Positions 16,945 to 25,103 of a stretch of 33,142 bases of DNA are shown piece by piece. The stretch is from NS-12 sp045403215 (GTDB lineage: Bacteria; Nitrospirota; Nitrospiria; Nitrospirales; NS-4). The stretch's first letter is position 1; every line of letters begins with the position of its first letter. The notes beneath the pieces were generated by a model. That model was not told the DNA's origin. It did not search any database and saw only the letters and a program-made list of their open reading frames with translations. The DNA lies in NCBI GenBank assembly GCA_045403215.1, contig JAXIOW010000051.1, forward strand, positions 1 through 33,142, in the 5' to 3' direction. The position numbers were made by a program, and so were the translations under genes.

Positions 16945-19586
16945 CCTCCCGCCTTCCGCTCCACCACTGTCATGGCCTGAGCCAGAGCCGCATCCAGCCG
17001 ATCGATCTGCTTTCCGCCGGCCTGGGCCATCTCCGGGCGCCCCCCGCCCGTCCCGCCGATCTCCGCCGCCAGCGGCTTGATGAGTTCCCCGGCCGGAAAC
17101 CGCGCCGCGAGGTCCTTCGTGACGGCCACCAGCAGCGAGGCCTTGTCGTCCTTGACTGAGCCCAGCACGACGATGCCAGATTTCAGCCTGTCGCGCAGAC
17201 TATCGGCGAGCGCCCGCAAATCATTCATCTCCGATCCATCCACTCGTCGAGTGTACACGGAGACTCCCGCAACCTTGCGTATCTCGACAGCCTCTCCTCC
17301 GCTTCCACCAGTGGCAAGGCGGTCCTTCTTGAGCTTCTCGATTTCCTTCTCTTTCTCCTTGACGGCTTGAACCAGTTTCCCTGCCTTCGTCAGAATATCA
17401 TTGGGGCTGGTATTGAGGACATCCGCTAACTTTCTGCGTTCTTCTTCCCACTGCTTCAGCAGCTCGTAGGCCCCTTCGCCCGTCTGCGCTTCGATCCGGC
17501 GCACGCCCGCGGCCACGCCGCTTTCGGAGACGAGCTTGAAGAGCCCGATCTCGCCGGTGTGGCGGCAGTGGGTCCCGCCACACAGCTCCTTGCTGAACGT
17601 ATCGATCTCGACGACGCGGACTTCCTCCCCGTACTTGTCGCCGAAGAAGGCCAGCGCGCCTTCCTGCACCGCTTCGGAGATGCCCATGATCTTCGTCTGC
17701 ACCGGCGCGTCGGTCCGGATCCGCTCGTTGACGATGGCCTCCACCTCCTCCAGCTGGCCGGGCCGCACCGGGGCGAAATGCGCGAAGTCGAAGCGGAGGC
17801 GGTTGGGCGCCACCAGAGAGCCGTACTGCTTGACGTGCGGCCCCAGCACCTCCCGGAGTATGGCGTGCAAGAGGTGCGTGGCGGTATGATTGCGCGCCGC
17901 ACCGAAACGCAGGCGCGGGTCCACATGCGCCCACAGCCGATCCCCTTCGCGGATCCGCCCGCGCCTCACAAGGCCCTGGTGCAGGAACAAGGCCGGTGCC
18001 GGCCTGGTCGTCTGTTTCACCTCGATCACTCCGTCCGGTCCGGTCAGGACCCCCTGATCGCCCACCTGCCCGCCGCCTTCCGCGTAGAACGGCGTGCGAT
18101 CCAAAGCGATTTCGACCTCGTCGCCTTCCACCGCTTCCTTGACGCGCGCGTCCTGCTTGACGATCGCTTGGACAAAGCCCTCGGTCTCCAACTGGAGATA
18201 GCCCACGAACTGAGTCGGCGCCACGATCCCGCTGAGTTCGGCGTAGATTTCCTTGGTCTTAGCCGCGACAAAACCGGCGGACTTGCGCGCCCGCTCCCGC
18301 TGCTCGTTGAGCGCGGCCTGGAAGCCCGCTTCGTCCACCGTCATCCCGTGATCCTTCGCCGAATCGGCCGCCAGGTCGAGAGGGAAGCCATAGGTGTCGT
18401 ACAGCTTGAACAGCGCCTCGCCCGAGATCACCCGCTGATTGGCCCGCTTCGCCCCGTCAACGATCTCATCGAGCAGACGCAGCCCCTTGTCCAGCGTGTC
18501 CAGGAACCGCTCTTCCTCGGTCTTGGTGACCTGGTCGATCGTGGTGCGGGCCCGCTCCAGCTCAGGGTAGGCGCCTTTCAGGAGGTCAATGACGGCGCCA
18601 GTCAGCCGGTACAGGAACGGCCCGTCGAGGCCCAGTCCCAGCAGCCGCCCGTAGCGGCCGCCCCGGCGGAGGATGCGGCGCAGGACATAGCCGCGACCTT
18701 CGTTCGACGGGAGGACGCCATCCCCGATCATGAACGCGATGGCCCGCAGGTGGTCCGCGATGACGCACATCGCGCGGTCGTCGTCCGCGGAGGCGCCGTA
18801 CCGTTTGCGGGCCAACTCCCCGATCGCGCGGATGATCGGCTGGAACAGGTCGGAGTCGTAGTTGCTGGTCTTCCCCTGGACAACGGCCGCGAGGCGCTCC
18901 AACCCCATGCCGGTGTCGATGCTCGGCTTGGGCAGCGGGTGGAGCACGCCCTTCTCGTCCCGGTGGTACTGCATGAAGACCAGGTTCCAGAGCTCCATGA
19001 CCCGGTCGCCTTTGCCGTTCGGGAACGGGTCACCCGGCACGCCGGGTCCCTGGTCGTAGTGGATTTCGGAGCATGGCCCGCACGGTCCGGTGTCCGCCAT
19101 CTGCCAGAAATTGTCCTTCTCCCCGCATTTGACGATGCGAGCGGACGGGATCTTGATTTTCTTCTCCCAAGCGGCGTAGGCCTCGTCGTCCTCCTTGTAC
19201 ACCGTCACCCACAACCGCTCCGGCGAGAGCTTGACAACGCGCGTCAGGTACTCCCACCCGAAATGGATCGCCTCTTCCTTGAAGTAGTCCCCGAAGGAGA
19301 AGTTGCCGACCATCTCGAAGAAGGTGTGGTGCCGGCCGGTGTGGCCGACATTCTCGAGATCGTTGTGCTTGCCGCCGGCCCGGATGCATTTCTGCGCGGA
19401 GGCGGCCCGGGTGTACGCGCGGCGCTCCTCGCCGAGGAAGACGCCCTTGAACTGGACCATGCCGGCGTTGGTGAAGAGCAGCGTGGGATCGGCCTGAGGA
19501 ATCAGCGAGGAGCTCGGGACAAGGGCGTGGCCATGCCCTTTGAAGTAGTCCAGGAAGCCTTGTCGTAATTCGTTCGCCGTCGGCAT
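16941..19586 (-). CDS. alaS: alanyl-tRNA synthetase
   Basis: The 881-residue class II synthetase is full length. The catalytic domain begins with LRQGFLDYF and contains the CIRAGGKHNDLENVG segment. The editing domain carries the zinc ligands HTATHLLH (about residue 566) and CGGTHCRHTGEIG (about 668). A coiled coil follows (EKEKEIEKLKKDRL), and the C-Ala domain ends with GGRPEMAQAGG. It charges tRNA-Ala and clears mischarged Ser/Gly. It lies between recX (16 bases upstream) and mltG (4-base overlap), as in the common recA-recX-alaS order. Confidence 0.97.
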   Translation of the reverse strand: MPTANELRQGFLDYFKGHGHALVPSSSLIPQADPTLLFTNAGMVQFKGVFLGEERRAYTRAASAQKCIRAGGKHNDLENVGHTGRHHTFFEMVGNFSFGDYFKEEAIHFGWEYLTRVVKLSPERLWVTVYKEDDEAYAAWEKKIKIPSARIVKCGEKDNFWQMADTGPCGPCSEIHYDQGPGVPGDPFPNGKGDRVMELWNLVFMQYHRDEKGVLHPLPKPSIDTGMGLERLAAVVQGKTSNYDSDLFQPIIRAIGELARKRYGASADDDRAMCVIADHLRAIAFMIGDGVLPSNEGRGYVLRRILRRGGRYGRLLGLGLDGPFLYRLTGAVIDLLKGAYPELERARTTIDQVTKTEEERFLDTLDKGLRLLDEIVDGAKRANQRVISGEALFKLYDTYGFPLDLAADSAKDHGMTVDEAGFQAALNEQRERARKSAGFVAAKTKEIYAELSGIVAPTQFVGYLQLETEGFVQAIVKQDARVKEAVEGDEVEIALDRTPFYAEGGGQVGDQGVLTGPDGVIEVKQTTRPAPALFLHQGLVRRGRIREGDRLWAHVDPRLRFGAARNHTATHLLHAILREVLGPHVKQYGSLVAPNRLRFDFAHFAPVRPGQLEEVEAIVNERIRTDAPVQTKIMGISEAVQEGALAFFGDKYGEEVRVVEIDTFSKELCGGTHCRHTGEIGLFKLVSESGVAAGVRRIEAQTGEGAYELLKQWEEERRKLADVLNTSPNDILTKAGKLVQAVKEKEKEIEKLKKDRLATGGSGGEAVEIRKVAGVSVYTRRVDGSEMNDLRALADSLRDRLKSGIVVLGSVKDDKASLLVAVTKDLAARFPAGELIKPLAAEIGGTGGGRPEMAQAGGKQIDRLDAALAQAMTVVERKAGG

Positions 19587-19602
19587 GGATCACCAACCGG
19601 GA

Positions 19603-20091
19603 TCATGAATGGTTCGCCGTGACTCCGAGCACGCTCTCGCTGACGTCGGCGGAAAACCCGCGCCCCCGGAGCAAGCCCGCTCGCCGGCGGTCCTCCCGAG
19701 CCGGGTCGCTGAACCGGCGCGGCAGGGACTTGAGAAACCGCCGCGCCACGGCTTCGTCCGAAAGCCCGGCATACGCGCGCTGCACCGCGCGGGCCACGGC
19801 TCCGGCGGAAAACCCCCGCGCCTCGAGCTCGACCGCCAAGGCCTCCCGCGCCATGAGACGTCGGGCCAACCGGGCCTCCGCCATGCGAAGCGCGACCGCT
19901 TCGTCGTCGACGTAGCCCAGTCGCCGCAGGGTGCGGAGCGCACGGCGGACCCCGGCCCCGGAGAACCCGCGCCCGGCCAGGTAGCGTTGCACCTGGGCCG
20001 CGCTCCGGTCCCCTCGCGCCAGATATCGGACCGCTTCCGCAATGGGATCGGCTTTAGGAAACGACCTTGCCGGTCGGCGAGCGCTTGTCAT
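19603..20091 (-). CDS. recX: regulatory protein RecX
   Basis: The 162-residue product has the three-helix repeats of RecX, which binds RecA filaments and limits their activity: AVRYLARGDRSAAQVQRYL, LGYVDDEAVALRMAEARL and the final LLRGRGFSADVSESVLG. It overlaps the end of recA by 38 bases when started at ATG 20091, which is the first ATG that gives a normal RecX N terminus; no strong ribosome binding site is seen there. Translational coupling to recA is likely and would keep RecX below RecA. Confidence 0.88.
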   Translation of the reverse strand: MTSARRPARSFPKADPIAEAVRYLARGDRSAAQVQRYLAGRGFSGAGVRRALRTLRRLGYVDDEAVALRMAEARLARRLMAREALAVELEARGFSAGAVARAVQRAYAGLSDEAVARRFLKSLPRRFSDPAREDRRRAGLLRGRGFSADVSESVLGVTANHS

Positions 20092-21136
20092 CGGGACGTT
20101 TCTCGACGGCCGGGCGGGCTGGCGCTGCGGCCTTGGAACCGACGCCGGCGGCCTCGCGGATCCTGGTCTCGATCTCGCGCGCGACGGCCGGATGGGCCTT
20201 GAGGTAGTCCCGCGCCGCCTCGCGCCCTTGGCCGATCCGCTCGCCTCCGTAGGAGAACCAGGCCCCGCTCTTGTCGATGATCTTCCTGTCCACGCCCAGA
20301 TCGATGAGCTCACCGACCTTCGAGACCCCCTCGGCGAACAGGAGGTCGAACTCAGCCTGCTTGAACGGCGGCGCCATCTTGTTCTTCACGACCTTCACAC
20401 GGACCCGGCTGCCGGTGACGTCCTGGCCGTCCTTGATGGACTCGATCCGGCGGATGTCGAGCCGGACCGAGGCGTAGAACTTGAGCGCGTTCCCGCCGGT
20501 GGTCGTCTCGGGATTGCCGAACATGACGCCGATCTTCATGCGGATCTGGTTGATAAACGCCACGGTGGTCTGCGAGCGGGAGATCGACGAGGTCAGCTTC
20601 CGGAGCGCCTGGGACATGAGCCGCGCCTGCAGACCCATGTGGGCGTCACCCATCTCCCCTTCGAGCTCGGCGCGGGGCACGAGCGCGGCCACCGAATCGA
20701 TCACGATGATGTCCACGGCGCCGCTGCGGACCAGGGTCTCCGTGATCTCCAACGCCTGCTCGCCGGTATCCGGCTGCGACACCAGCAGGTCGGCGGTGTT
20801 GACGCCCAGCTTCTCCGCGTAGGTCAGGTCCAGCGCGTGCTCCGCATCGATGAAGGCGGCCGTGCCGCCGGTCTTTTGGGCTTCCGCAATCGTGTGCAGC
20901 ATGAGCGTGGTCTTCCCGGACGATTCCGGGCCGAAGATCTCGATGACGCGGCCGCGGGGCAGCCCGCCGATCCCCAGCGCCAGATCCAGCCCCAGCGAGC
21001 CCGAGGGGATGACCGGCACGTCAGGAGGAGGAGCTTCGGTAGCCCCCAGCTTCATGATGGACCCTTTGCCGAACTGCTTTTCGATCTGGGCGATCGCCAG
21101 TTCCATGGCGCGTTTCTTTTCTTCCCGCTCGGCCAT
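20054..21136 (-). CDS. recA: recombinase RecA
   Basis: The 360-residue protein is a full RecA, the strand-exchange ATPase and SOS coprotease. Walker A is GPESSGKT at 69-76, followed by the usual TLMLHTIAEAQ. The Walker B strand is DIIVIDSVAAL, and loop L2 is SQTTVAFINQIR. ATG 21136 has AAAAAGGAGAA 4 bases upstream. On the minus strand a perfect TATAAT lies at 21178-21183, overlapping the end of thpR, with no clear -35, so recA can be transcribed separately from thpR. I did not find an obvious LexA box in the 42-base gap. Confidence 0.98.
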   Translation of the reverse strand: MAEREEKKRAMELAIAQIEKQFGKGSIMKLGATEAPPPDVPVIPSGSLGLDLALGIGGLPRGRVIEIFGPESSGKTTLMLHTIAEAQKTGGTAAFIDAEHALDLTYAEKLGVNTADLLVSQPDTGEQALEITETLVRSGAVDIIVIDSVAALVPRAELEGEMGDAHMGLQARLMSQALRKLTSSISRSQTTVAFINQIRMKIGVMFGNPETTTGGNALKFYASVRLDIRRIESIKDGQDVTGSRVRVKVVKNKMAPPFKQAEFDLLFAEGVSKVGELIDLGVDRKIIDKSGAWFSYGGERIGQGREAARDYLKAHPAVAREIETRIREAAGVGSKAAAPARPAVEKRPDDKRSPTGKVVS

Positions 21137-21178
21137 CGCGTTCTCCTTTTTGATGCTGATCGGTGCCGAAGTGCTCGA

Positions 21179-21793
21179 TTATACTCCAGCGCCGAAGGGC
21201 ACTTCCACCAAGGTTGTATAGACGGCGCCGCTCGGACGAAGCTCGCTCTTGATGAGTTCGACCGAGGACGCCGCGAATTCTCCCACCACGCGATCCTGCA
21301 GGGCGGTGAGGATCGGCTCCAGCGCGCCCGCCTCCGCACGGTCGCGAATGCGGGCCAGGGTCAGATGGGGCGTGAAGGCGCGTGCCTCCTTCGGAAACCC
21401 GAGACCCGCCGCGCAGTCCTCCACCGTCGCCTGAAGTCGTTGCAGCTCCGCCATGTCGTCGTGGCTCCCGTGCAGCCCCAGCCAGATCACGCGAGGCGCG
21501 CGTGGATTCGGGAAGGCGCCCAGCCCGCAGGCTTCCAGCGAGAAGGGACGGGCCGACGCGGCCGCTTTGTGCAGGACCTCTCGCAAGGCTTCGACCTGCG
21601 TCTCCTGGATGTCTCCCAAAAACTTGAGGGTCAGGTGAATGCCCTCCGGCTGGGCCCATCCGATCTTGCCGATCTTGCCGCCCTTGCTGGCCCGTGCCGA
21701 ACCGGAGACCTCCCGTTTCATCTCCGCCTGCACGCTTCCTATTTGACGCTTCAACTCGTCGGAAAGTTTAATGGCGATAAACGCGCGGAGCAT
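21179..21793 (-). CDS. thpR: RNA 2',3'-cyclic phosphodiesterase
   Basis: The 204-residue 2H phosphoesterase has its two catalytic motifs, HLTLKF (H53) and HLTLAR (H143), and begins MLRAFIAIKLSDEL as usual. ThpR opens 2',3'-cyclic phosphates on RNA ends; in vivo substrates are not settled. It commonly sits beside recA or cinA, as here. The ATG follows a run of A residues with no Shine-Dalgarno sequence; the antitoxin gene upstream ends 17 bases away. Confidence 0.93.
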   Translation of the reverse strand: MLRAFIAIKLSDELKRQIGSVQAEMKREVSGSARASKGGKIGKIGWAQPEGIHLTLKFLGDIQETQVEALREVLHKAAASARPFSLEACGLGAFPNPRAPRVIWLGLHGSHDDMAELQRLQATVEDCAAGLGFPKEARAFTPHLTLARIRDRAEAGALEPILTALQDRVVGEFAASSVELIKSELRPSGAVYTTLVEVPFGAGV

Positions 21794-21810
21794 TTTTTTT
21801 AGACGCCCGA

Positions 21811-22053
21811 TCAGTATTCATCCACGTGCTCGTGGACGATGATCTTGAGCATGGTCTGGTAGCCGATTCCGCGTTTCTCAGCCTTGCTCCTCAGCTTTTC
21901 GATGATGGCCGGATCGAGAAATATCGAGGTCGGCATCTGCCGGGTCCTGGGACGCACGACGACCGCGGCTTTACTCCGGGCAATGTCATGGCCTAAGTCT
22001 CTGGCTTCGAATTCCTTCAATTGCGTGTCTTTATTCTTTCGACGACGTCGCAC
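21811..22053 (-). CDS. BrnA/CopG-like ribbon-helix-helix antitoxin, orphan
   Basis: The 80-residue protein has a basic N terminus and a C-terminal segment, TSIFLDPAIIEKLRSKAEKR then GIGYQTMLKIIVHEHVDEY, typical of BrnA/CopG-type antitoxins that bind DNA as dimers and neutralise a small RNase toxin. No BrnT-like or other toxin gene is next to it: upstream is a short gap and then the HigA-like gene, downstream is thpR. The start is GTG 22053 with no clear ribosome binding site. Overlapping AT-rich palindromes lie directly upstream. Confidence 0.75.
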   Translation of the reverse strand: MRRRRKNKDTQLKEFEARDLGHDIARSKAAVVVRPRTRQMPTSIFLDPAIIEKLRSKAEKRGIGYQTMLKIIVHEHVDEY

Positions 22054-22072
22054 GCTATAGCTATATCATAGC
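22054..22072 (-). promoter_or_regulatory. palindromic operator and -10 of the orphan antitoxin
   Basis: The segment holds the nested palindromes GCTATAGC (22054-22061) and TATAGCTATA (22056-22065), and GCTAT/ATAGC at its two ends. On the minus strand TATGAT (22065-22070, 5/6 to the -10 consensus) overlaps them. This layout fits autorepression by the ribbon-helix-helix protein. Confidence 0.45.
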
Positions 22073-22122
22073 TGTTAATGTTGAGCAAGAGTGAGGGTAT
22101 TAAACCCCACGTCCTTCTGCCC

Positions 22123-22443
22123 TCAGCCGGCTTTGGCCGTCACGCGCAGCTTCACCCTCGTTTTTTTCTGCAAGGCGCTCACGATGCCGAAGAAATTCTC
22201 GGTGCTCGGGTTGCCGCGCGGGGCGAGCATTCGGTGCAGGCTTTTGCTGGGCTTCTTGACCTCCACGGCCAACTCCTCGAAGCCGAGCGTGGCGTTGACC
22301 AGATCGCGCAGAATGGCCTTGCCCGCGGCCGTGTCGCCCCCGAGATACGCGTTGATCGCCTCCGTAAAGAGCGCCTCGCGAAAACGCGGGTCGCGCTGCG
22401 CGCGCGCCGCCACCGTGTCCTTGAAATCCCGTGTGAGTGCCAT
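22123..22443 (-). CDS. HigA-like antitoxin / helix-turn-helix regulator
   Basis: The 106-residue product resembles the short antitoxins paired with Gp49/HigB-type toxins: MALTRDFKDTVAARAQRDP, then a central TAAGKAILRDLVNATLGFEE, and a helix-turn-helix with KPSKSLHRMLAPRGNPSTEN and FFGIVSALQKK. It would bind and neutralise the toxin encoded just upstream and repress their promoter. ATG 22443 has GGGGAGG a few bases upstream. The toxin gene ends 19 bases before it, the reverse (toxin first) order of higBA systems. Confidence 0.85.
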   Translation of the reverse strand: MALTRDFKDTVAARAQRDPRFREALFTEAINAYLGGDTAAGKAILRDLVNATLGFEELAVEVKKPSKSLHRMLAPRGNPSTENFFGIVSALQKKTRVKLRVTAKAG

Positions 22444-22462
22444 ACCGCCTCCCCTCTCGCGA

Positions 22463-22792
22463 TCACGCGCCCTTGCGACGGCGATAGACCGCCCAGCGCT
22501 CTTTCGCCGTTTCGATCGCCCGGTGCTGGCGTTGCTTGGTGCTGCCGCCGAGCAGGATGATCACGCTGTCGCCGTCCTTTCCGAAATAGATTCGGTAGCC
22601 GGGCCCTAAGTCTATTTTTCGCTCGAACACGCCCGAGCCGACGCCCTTCACGTTCGAACGGTTGCCTGCGGCCAGTTGGTACAGAGCCGCCGCAACCTTC
22701 GCCGCCGCCGGCGCGTTGAGGCCGTCGAACCAGGCGCCATAGGGAGAACGGTCCTCAGCATCGAGATATTCGAGAAGCCGAATCGCCGCCAT
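22463..22792 (-). CDS. RelE/HigB-type toxin (Gp49-like family)
   Basis: The 109-residue basic protein resembles addiction-module killer proteins: LLEYLDAEDRSPYGAWFDGL, a helical middle, GVFERKIDLGPGYRIYFGKD, then VIILLGGSTKQRQH and a basic C terminus with AKERWAVYRRRKG. Members of the family cut mRNA on or off the ribosome. The gene is followed by its HigA-like partner. A perfect 8-bp inverted repeat overlaps its predicted -10, and a 27-bp palindrome lies 71 bases upstream. Confidence 0.85.
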   Translation of the reverse strand: MAAIRLLEYLDAEDRSPYGAWFDGLNAPAAAKVAAALYQLAAGNRSNVKGVGSGVFERKIDLGPGYRIYFGKDGDSVIILLGGSTKQRQHRAIETAKERWAVYRRRKGA

Positions 22793-22797
22793 AACCT

Positions 22798-22840
22798 ATG
22801 GTAACGCAAATGTTACCATCTATGCTCCGCAGATGCAATC
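22798..22840 (-). promoter_or_regulatory. promoter and operator of the higBA-like pair
   Basis: The + strand has a perfect inverted repeat, ATGGTAAC (22798-22805) and GTTACCAT (22812-22819), spaced by 6 bases. On the minus strand TAACAT inside it can be a -10 hexamer, with TTGCAT 17 bases upstream as -35. An operator over the -10 fits autorepression by the antitoxin, as in other type II systems. Confidence 0.55.
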
Positions 22841-22862
22841 ATTCCAGCATCCACCGGCGGGC

Positions 22863-22889
22863 GAGGTGATCACAATTTGTGATCACCTC
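22863..22889. repeat. 27-bp perfect palindrome
   Basis: The arms GAGGTGATCACAA (22863-22875) and TTGTGATCACCTC (22877-22889) are perfect inverted repeats around a single central T. Each arm itself contains the palindrome GTGATCAC, so the site is two identical dyads 13 bases apart centre to centre. It lies between the higBA-like pair and the end of cinA. No T-run follows on the minus side, so it looks more like a regulator binding site than an intrinsic terminator of cinA. Confidence 0.7.
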
Positions 22890-22982
22890 AGAGTGAAGTT
22901 TCACGTGCCTCTCTTCTTCGACACGGGTTTAAAGGGAAAAGTTAAATGGGAGTGGGGGAAATGGAAAAGGAGAGAAGGAGGG

Positions 22983-24257
22983 CTATTCGATTGCCTTTCC
23001 GGATAAATAGCGTCGCAGGAGGTCCAGCGCCGCCTGGGAGGCGCGGTACCGGATCCCGTCCCGGTCCCCGCTGAACAGATGGGACCGCACGACCGCCGTC
23101 CTCTTGCCGGCCAGGGCCAGATACACCAGGCCCACCGGTTTCTCCTTCGTCCCGCCCGTCGGCCCGGCGATGCCGGTCACCGCCAGGCCGAGATCGGCCC
23201 CGCTCAGTTCCCGGACCCTTTCCGCCATGGCTTGGGCGACCTCGCCGCTGACCGCGCCCTTCTGTCGGATGAGCGTCTCCGGCACCTTCAACAGAGCCAC
23301 CTTGGCGCGGTCGCTGTAGGTCACCACGCCGCGGTCGAAATAGACGGAACTGCCCGGCACGGACGTCAGCCGCTGGCTGATCAGCCCGCCCGTGCAAGAT
23401 TCCGCGACGGCGACGGTGAGGCCTTTCGTCTCCAGCTTCAAGGCAACCACGCCTTCCATGGTCTGATCCCCGACCGCGTACAGGTAGTCCCCAACCCGAT
23501 CCCGCATCGCGCGCTCCATTCGCCTCATCACCGTTTCGGGCGAGTCCGGAGGCCGGCCCCGAACCGTGAGTGAGATGTCCACGCCATAGAAGCCGGCCTG
23601 CAGGCCGATGACGGCGTTCCGCTCGGCCGTGTACAGGTCCCTCAAGCGCGCATCCATCTCCGACTCCACGAGCCCGAACGTCCGCAGCCGGCGGCGCAGC
23701 AGCGTGCCACGCGCCGCCGGGCCGACGAACGCCTCGAGCATGGCGCTCCCTCCCTCGGGAAAGATGTGCTTCACCTCCATGGCGACGCCGGGCAGGCACA
23801 TCAGCGCGCGCTCCACCTTTCCCTCGTCCTTAAAGCGGAGGAGAAACCCCGGCGCGGTGCCGACGGGATTCGGGATGACCTTGGCGCCCCTCGGGATCAG
23901 GGCCTGCGTCGTCTGCTCGGCCGTCATCGAGCGACGCCGGCCCGCGAGTCGCTGGGTGATGCGGTGAAGGGTCTCGTCGTGCAGCACCAGCCGGCGGCCG
24001 GTCACCCGCGCGACGACCTTGCGGGTCAGATCATCTCCGGTCGGGCCCAGGCCCCCGGTGGTGATCACCACGTCCGCCCGCCCCAACGCATGCTGGAGGG
24101 CCGCCTCGATGTCCTTGAGATCGTCGCTGACGACGGTCTTGTAGCGGACCTCGATGCCGAGCTTCAGCAATTCCTCGGCGAGGTAGAGCGAGTTGGTGTC
24201 GGCCACGCCGCCGAGGACCAATTCGGAGCCGATCGCGATGATCTCGGCGCGCGCCAT
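22983..24257 (-). CDS. cinA: CinA: competence/damage-inducible protein with nicotinamide-nucleotide amidase domain
   Basis: The 424-residue protein has both CinA parts. Residues about 1-170 form the MoaB-like domain (EIIAIGSELVLGGVADTNS, TTGGLGPTGDDLTR). The C-terminal PncC-type domain starts near 265, with AESCTGGLIS at about 286 and GIAGPTGGTKEKPVGLVYLA. It deamidates nicotinamide mononucleotide and the N-terminal part acts as a pyrophosphatase in characterised homologues. ATG 24257 has AAGGAGG 7 bases upstream. The DUF3109-like gene ends 25 bases upstream on the same strand. cinA is usually close to thpR-recA; here about 1 kb of toxin-antitoxin genes separates them. Confidence 0.95.
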   Translation of the reverse strand: MARAEIIAIGSELVLGGVADTNSLYLAEELLKLGIEVRYKTVVSDDLKDIEAALQHALGRADVVITTGGLGPTGDDLTRKVVARVTGRRLVLHDETLHRITQRLAGRRRSMTAEQTTQALIPRGAKVIPNPVGTAPGFLLRFKDEGKVERALMCLPGVAMEVKHIFPEGGSAMLEAFVGPAARGTLLRRRLRTFGLVESEMDARLRDLYTAERNAVIGLQAGFYGVDISLTVRGRPPDSPETVMRRMERAMRDRVGDYLYAVGDQTMEGVVALKLETKGLTVAVAESCTGGLISQRLTSVPGSSVYFDRGVVTYSDRAKVALLKVPETLIRQKGAVSGEVAQAMAERVRELSGADLGLAVTGIAGPTGGTKEKPVGLVYLALAGKRTAVVRSHLFSGDRDGIRYRASQAALDLLRRYLSGKAIE

Positions 24258-24282
24258 GGGACGGCCTCCTTACCCCGGCCGT

Positions 24283-24993
24283 TCACTCCGGGAAATGCTC
24301 GCGCCCGTAAGCCTGGACCGTTTCATTGAAGCGCTCACCCAGGAGGTAGATGATGGTGCCCTCGAGGCTGCGGTACATGGGGGGCCCGATGGGGTTGTTG
24401 AGGCACGGAACGATGGCCTGGCCCGGCTCCTCCTGCAAGGCCAGCACCGTCCGGCCGTCCTGCTCGTAGCGACAGAGGGGATATTGCACGCAATCCGCCG
24501 GTTTGAAGCTCCGCCAGTCCATCCCTCGCTCCAGCGCGTAGGAGTGCACGGCGCAATGGCGCACGGCCACGCTATGGCCGTTCCCGGGCGCGGGCTGCGT
24601 GGTCGGATACAGGAAGACACACTCGTCGTCCACGACCCAGGTGCAGCGCATGTCCTCGGGCGACTTGAAGAACCGGATCATGGCCAGGGTCTCCTGCGGG
24701 CGCATTTCGGTTCCCTGCCGGTCGGGGTCGCCGACAAAATTCCCCCTCTCCCGGCGAAGAAACTCGCGCTTGGCCTTGGGGAGATACCGCACGATGCCGT
24801 CCATGTGCGGGGTGAGACGCTCGACGTCCCCGCCCGTCACGACGCACCCCCGGTGGCAGCACGCAGAGCGACACTGCTGGATCACGACATCGCAGATGAA
24901 GGGGGTGGTGAAGATCCGGCGATCCACTAGGACGCCGTCGATTTCAACGAAGCTCTCGGGAAGGACTCCCACGGTTGGAGTTTGAGTATACAC
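24283..24993 (-). CDS. cysteine-rich DUF3109-like protein
   Basis: From GTG 24993 the product has 236 residues. A Cys cluster near the N terminus (C34, C41, C45, C46, C50; C-x3-CC-x3-C at its core) and further Cys in DMRCTWVVDDECVFLYP, VRHCAVHSY, ADCVQYPLC and VPCLNNP recall the DUF3109/YkgJ-like families, thought to bind zinc or an iron-sulfur cluster. Function is unknown. The frame runs to TTG 25053, but GTG 24993 has GAGG 8 bases upstream and avoids the promoter of the divergent Cld-family gene. It precedes cinA by 25 bases. Confidence 0.6.
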   Translation of the reverse strand: MYTQTPTVGVLPESFVEIDGVLVDRRIFTTPFICDVVIQQCRSACCHRGCVVTGGDVERLTPHMDGIVRYLPKAKREFLRRERGNFVGDPDRQGTEMRPQETLAMIRFFKSPEDMRCTWVVDDECVFLYPTTQPAPGNGHSVAVRHCAVHSYALERGMDWRSFKPADCVQYPLCRYEQDGRTVLALQEEPGQAIVPCLNNPIGPPMYRSLEGTIIYLLGERFNETVQAYGREHFPE

Positions 24994-25046
24994 CCCAAGG
25001 GCCTCAACTTGGTAGAATATTTCACGCGCCACCCTCGCCACGGCGA

Positions 25047-25076
25047 TTGACAAAACTCCGCGCCGGGTGCTACAAG
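25047..25076 (+). promoter_or_regulatory. promoter of the Cld-family gene
   Basis: TTGACA (25047-25052, perfect -35) and TACAAG (25071-25076) are 18 bases apart, with TG one base before the -10. Transcription would begin near 25083, about 20 bases before ATG 25104, and would include its GGAGG site. Confidence 0.55.
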
Positions 25077-25103
25077 GAAGGACTTTTTAGGGAGGCGATG
25101 GGC

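Noticed and set aside
17559..19568. A 669-residue + strand open frame opposite alaS
   Set aside because: Shadow of alaS; it lacks any recognisable motif and its codon positions mirror the real gene.
20042..21802. A 586-residue + strand open frame opposite recX, recA and thpR
   Set aside because: It spans three well-identified minus-strand genes and has no motif of its own.
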